From: Methyloprofundus sp.
GTDB lineage: Bacteria; Pseudomonadota; Gammaproteobacteria; Methylococcales; Methylomonadaceae
Direction of reading: 5' to 3'
Assembly: GCA_016592635.1 (NCBI GenBank)
Contig: AP023240.1
Location: 1,674,001 to 1,738,000, forward strand
Length of the DNA: 64,000 nt
Positions within the stretch are counted from its first letter, which is position 1; each line of letters opens with the position of its first letter. Shown here in pieces: positions 63,413 through 64,000 of this stretch. The position numbers and the translations under genes were made by a program. Under the pieces are notes generated by a model, which saw only the letters and a list, made by a program, of their open reading frames with translations, did no database searches and was not told the origin of the DNA.

Positions 63413-64000
63413 ATGATGCAGTATGTTTCTACAGTATTAAATAGCTGTCTTATCAGTGGTATTATAGCGTTGCTTTCAGTAGCCAATGTCTCTGCAATAG
63501 AGTCAATAAATTTATCTGCACAAACAATATCAGCAGATAACTGGACGCTATATAATAGCAAATTAACACTTCACCACTTAGGTGAAGCTAGCCCACAAAT
63601 TTCTTTAGTGGCAGCCTCACTTGCATTGCCACCTCCTTTCGATAAAATCCAACTAATAAATATTCGTTGTCAGCAATTTTATTGGCAGGAAAATGATCTG
63701 AATTGCGCGCAAGGAATAGGCGATATTGTAGGCGCAACATTCCCCGCAATTACGTTTAACTTTACTCTAAAAGTGCAAGATGGCGAAGGTAGCTTACAGA
63801 TTAAACAATTGAGTTTATTTGGAGGGCAACTTGAAATTGATGCCAATGAAACTCAAGGCAAGTGGCAACTTAAGTTAAAAACTAGCCATATTGACGTAAG
63901 CAAATTATCAACTTTGCTTACTGTACCTGCATTAACAGTACAGCAAGGCAATATAAGTATGAAAATTGAGCTAGACGGCAAAGGGGAAAACATTCAGGAG
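63413..64000 (+). CDS. Exported protein, 3' end outside the window
   Basis: An open frame from ATG 63413 runs to the right edge without a stop (196 codons seen). A signal peptide is visible (NSCLISGIIALLSVANVSA, after MMQYVSTVL). The rest has regular beta-strand patterns (INIRCQQFYWQENDLNCAQGIGDIVGATFPAITFNFTLKVQDGEGSLQIKQLSLFGGQLEIDANETQGKWQLKLKTSHIDVSKLSTLL), with alternation and 'C...W....L.C..G' reminiscent of large YdbH/AsmA-like envelope proteins involved in lipid transport. I do not recognise it firmly. Confidence 0.65.
   Translation, partial: MMQYVSTVLNSCLISGIIALLSVANVSAIESINLSAQTISADNWTLYNSKLTLHHLGEASPQISLVAASLALPPPFDKIQLINIRCQQFYWQENDLNCAQGIGDIVGATFPAITFNFTLKVQDGEGSLQIKQLSLFGGQLEIDANETQGKWQLKLKTSHIDVSKLSTLLTVPALTVQQGNISMKIELDGKGENIQE

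Noticed and set aside
1-64000. CRISPR array
   Set aside because: No series of regularly spaced identical short repeats and no cas genes were seen.
1-64000. Methane or methanol oxidation genes
   Set aside because: None seen; the methanotroph suggestion rests on the copper locus and general gene content only.

Overview
The window is AT-rich gammaproteobacterial chromosome (ftsH, ung, uvrB, gshA of the gamma type, recQ, glnS, ssb, ychF). A CorA/MopE-type copper protein paired with a CorB/SACCP-type di-heme peroxidase, together with PEP-CTERM-like exported proteins, an NnrS protein and globins, suggests an aerobic methanotroph of the Methylococcales. That assignment is inference: no methane or methanol oxidation gene is present here.

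Layout. 0-3.9 kb: housekeeping (TIGR02647-type small protein, FtsH, Ung) and an acyl-carrier-like protein without its serine. 3.9-13.5 kb: a putative copper acquisition locus. On the minus strand lie corA-like, a discoidin-type secreted protein, a penta-heme cytochrome, an OprC-type TonB copper receptor and a small exported protein; the di-heme peroxidase is divergent from corA. 13.7-17.6 kb: VanZ-like protein, aminotransferase, UvrB. 17.6-31.3 kb: accessory region beginning at two tandem tRNA-Val genes. It holds a DUF4145 protein, a toxin-antitoxin pair, two different ISKra4-family elements and one IS4-family element (all with visible ends and target duplications), a ParA/CHAD/histone-H1-like group, and two secreted proteins, one with a PEP-CTERM tail. 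31.3-35.1 kb: a VPLPA-tailed protein, a Tat-exported multicopper oxidase and an HMA-TauE/SafE fusion (copper handling). 35.2-42.6 kb: SixA, YlqF, APS reductase, an Rpn-type nuclease, GshA, RecQ and a truncated haemoglobin. 42.8-54.2 kb: a complete chemosensory cluster (cheB, cheD, cheR divergent from mcp, cheY, STAS, cheA, mcp, cheW, mcp). 54.6-64 kb: DUF455 protein, NnrS, YchF, tRNA-Met, a dead tyrosine integrase, SSB, a SYLF lipoprotein, an ion channel, GlnS, a membrane-anchored globin and the start of an exported protein running off the right edge.

The two strongest candidates for something undescribed are (1) the copper locus, where a surface copper binder with a W-x-H motif, its probable tryptophan-oxidising peroxidase, a multihaem cytochrome and a TonB copper receptor sit together, and (2) a same-strand group of histone-H1-like protein, CYTH-like/CHAD protein and orphan ParA ATPase, split by a recent IS insertion. 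Known properties of these families suggest the second group could organise polyphosphate granules.

Three families of inverted-repeat elements are scattered between genes, and several genes carry informative defects: CheD has an in-frame stop before a conserved-looking tail, one chemoreceptor has Ser in place of a near-invariant Arg, and the integrase remnant next to tRNA-Met has five stops in its catalytic region.
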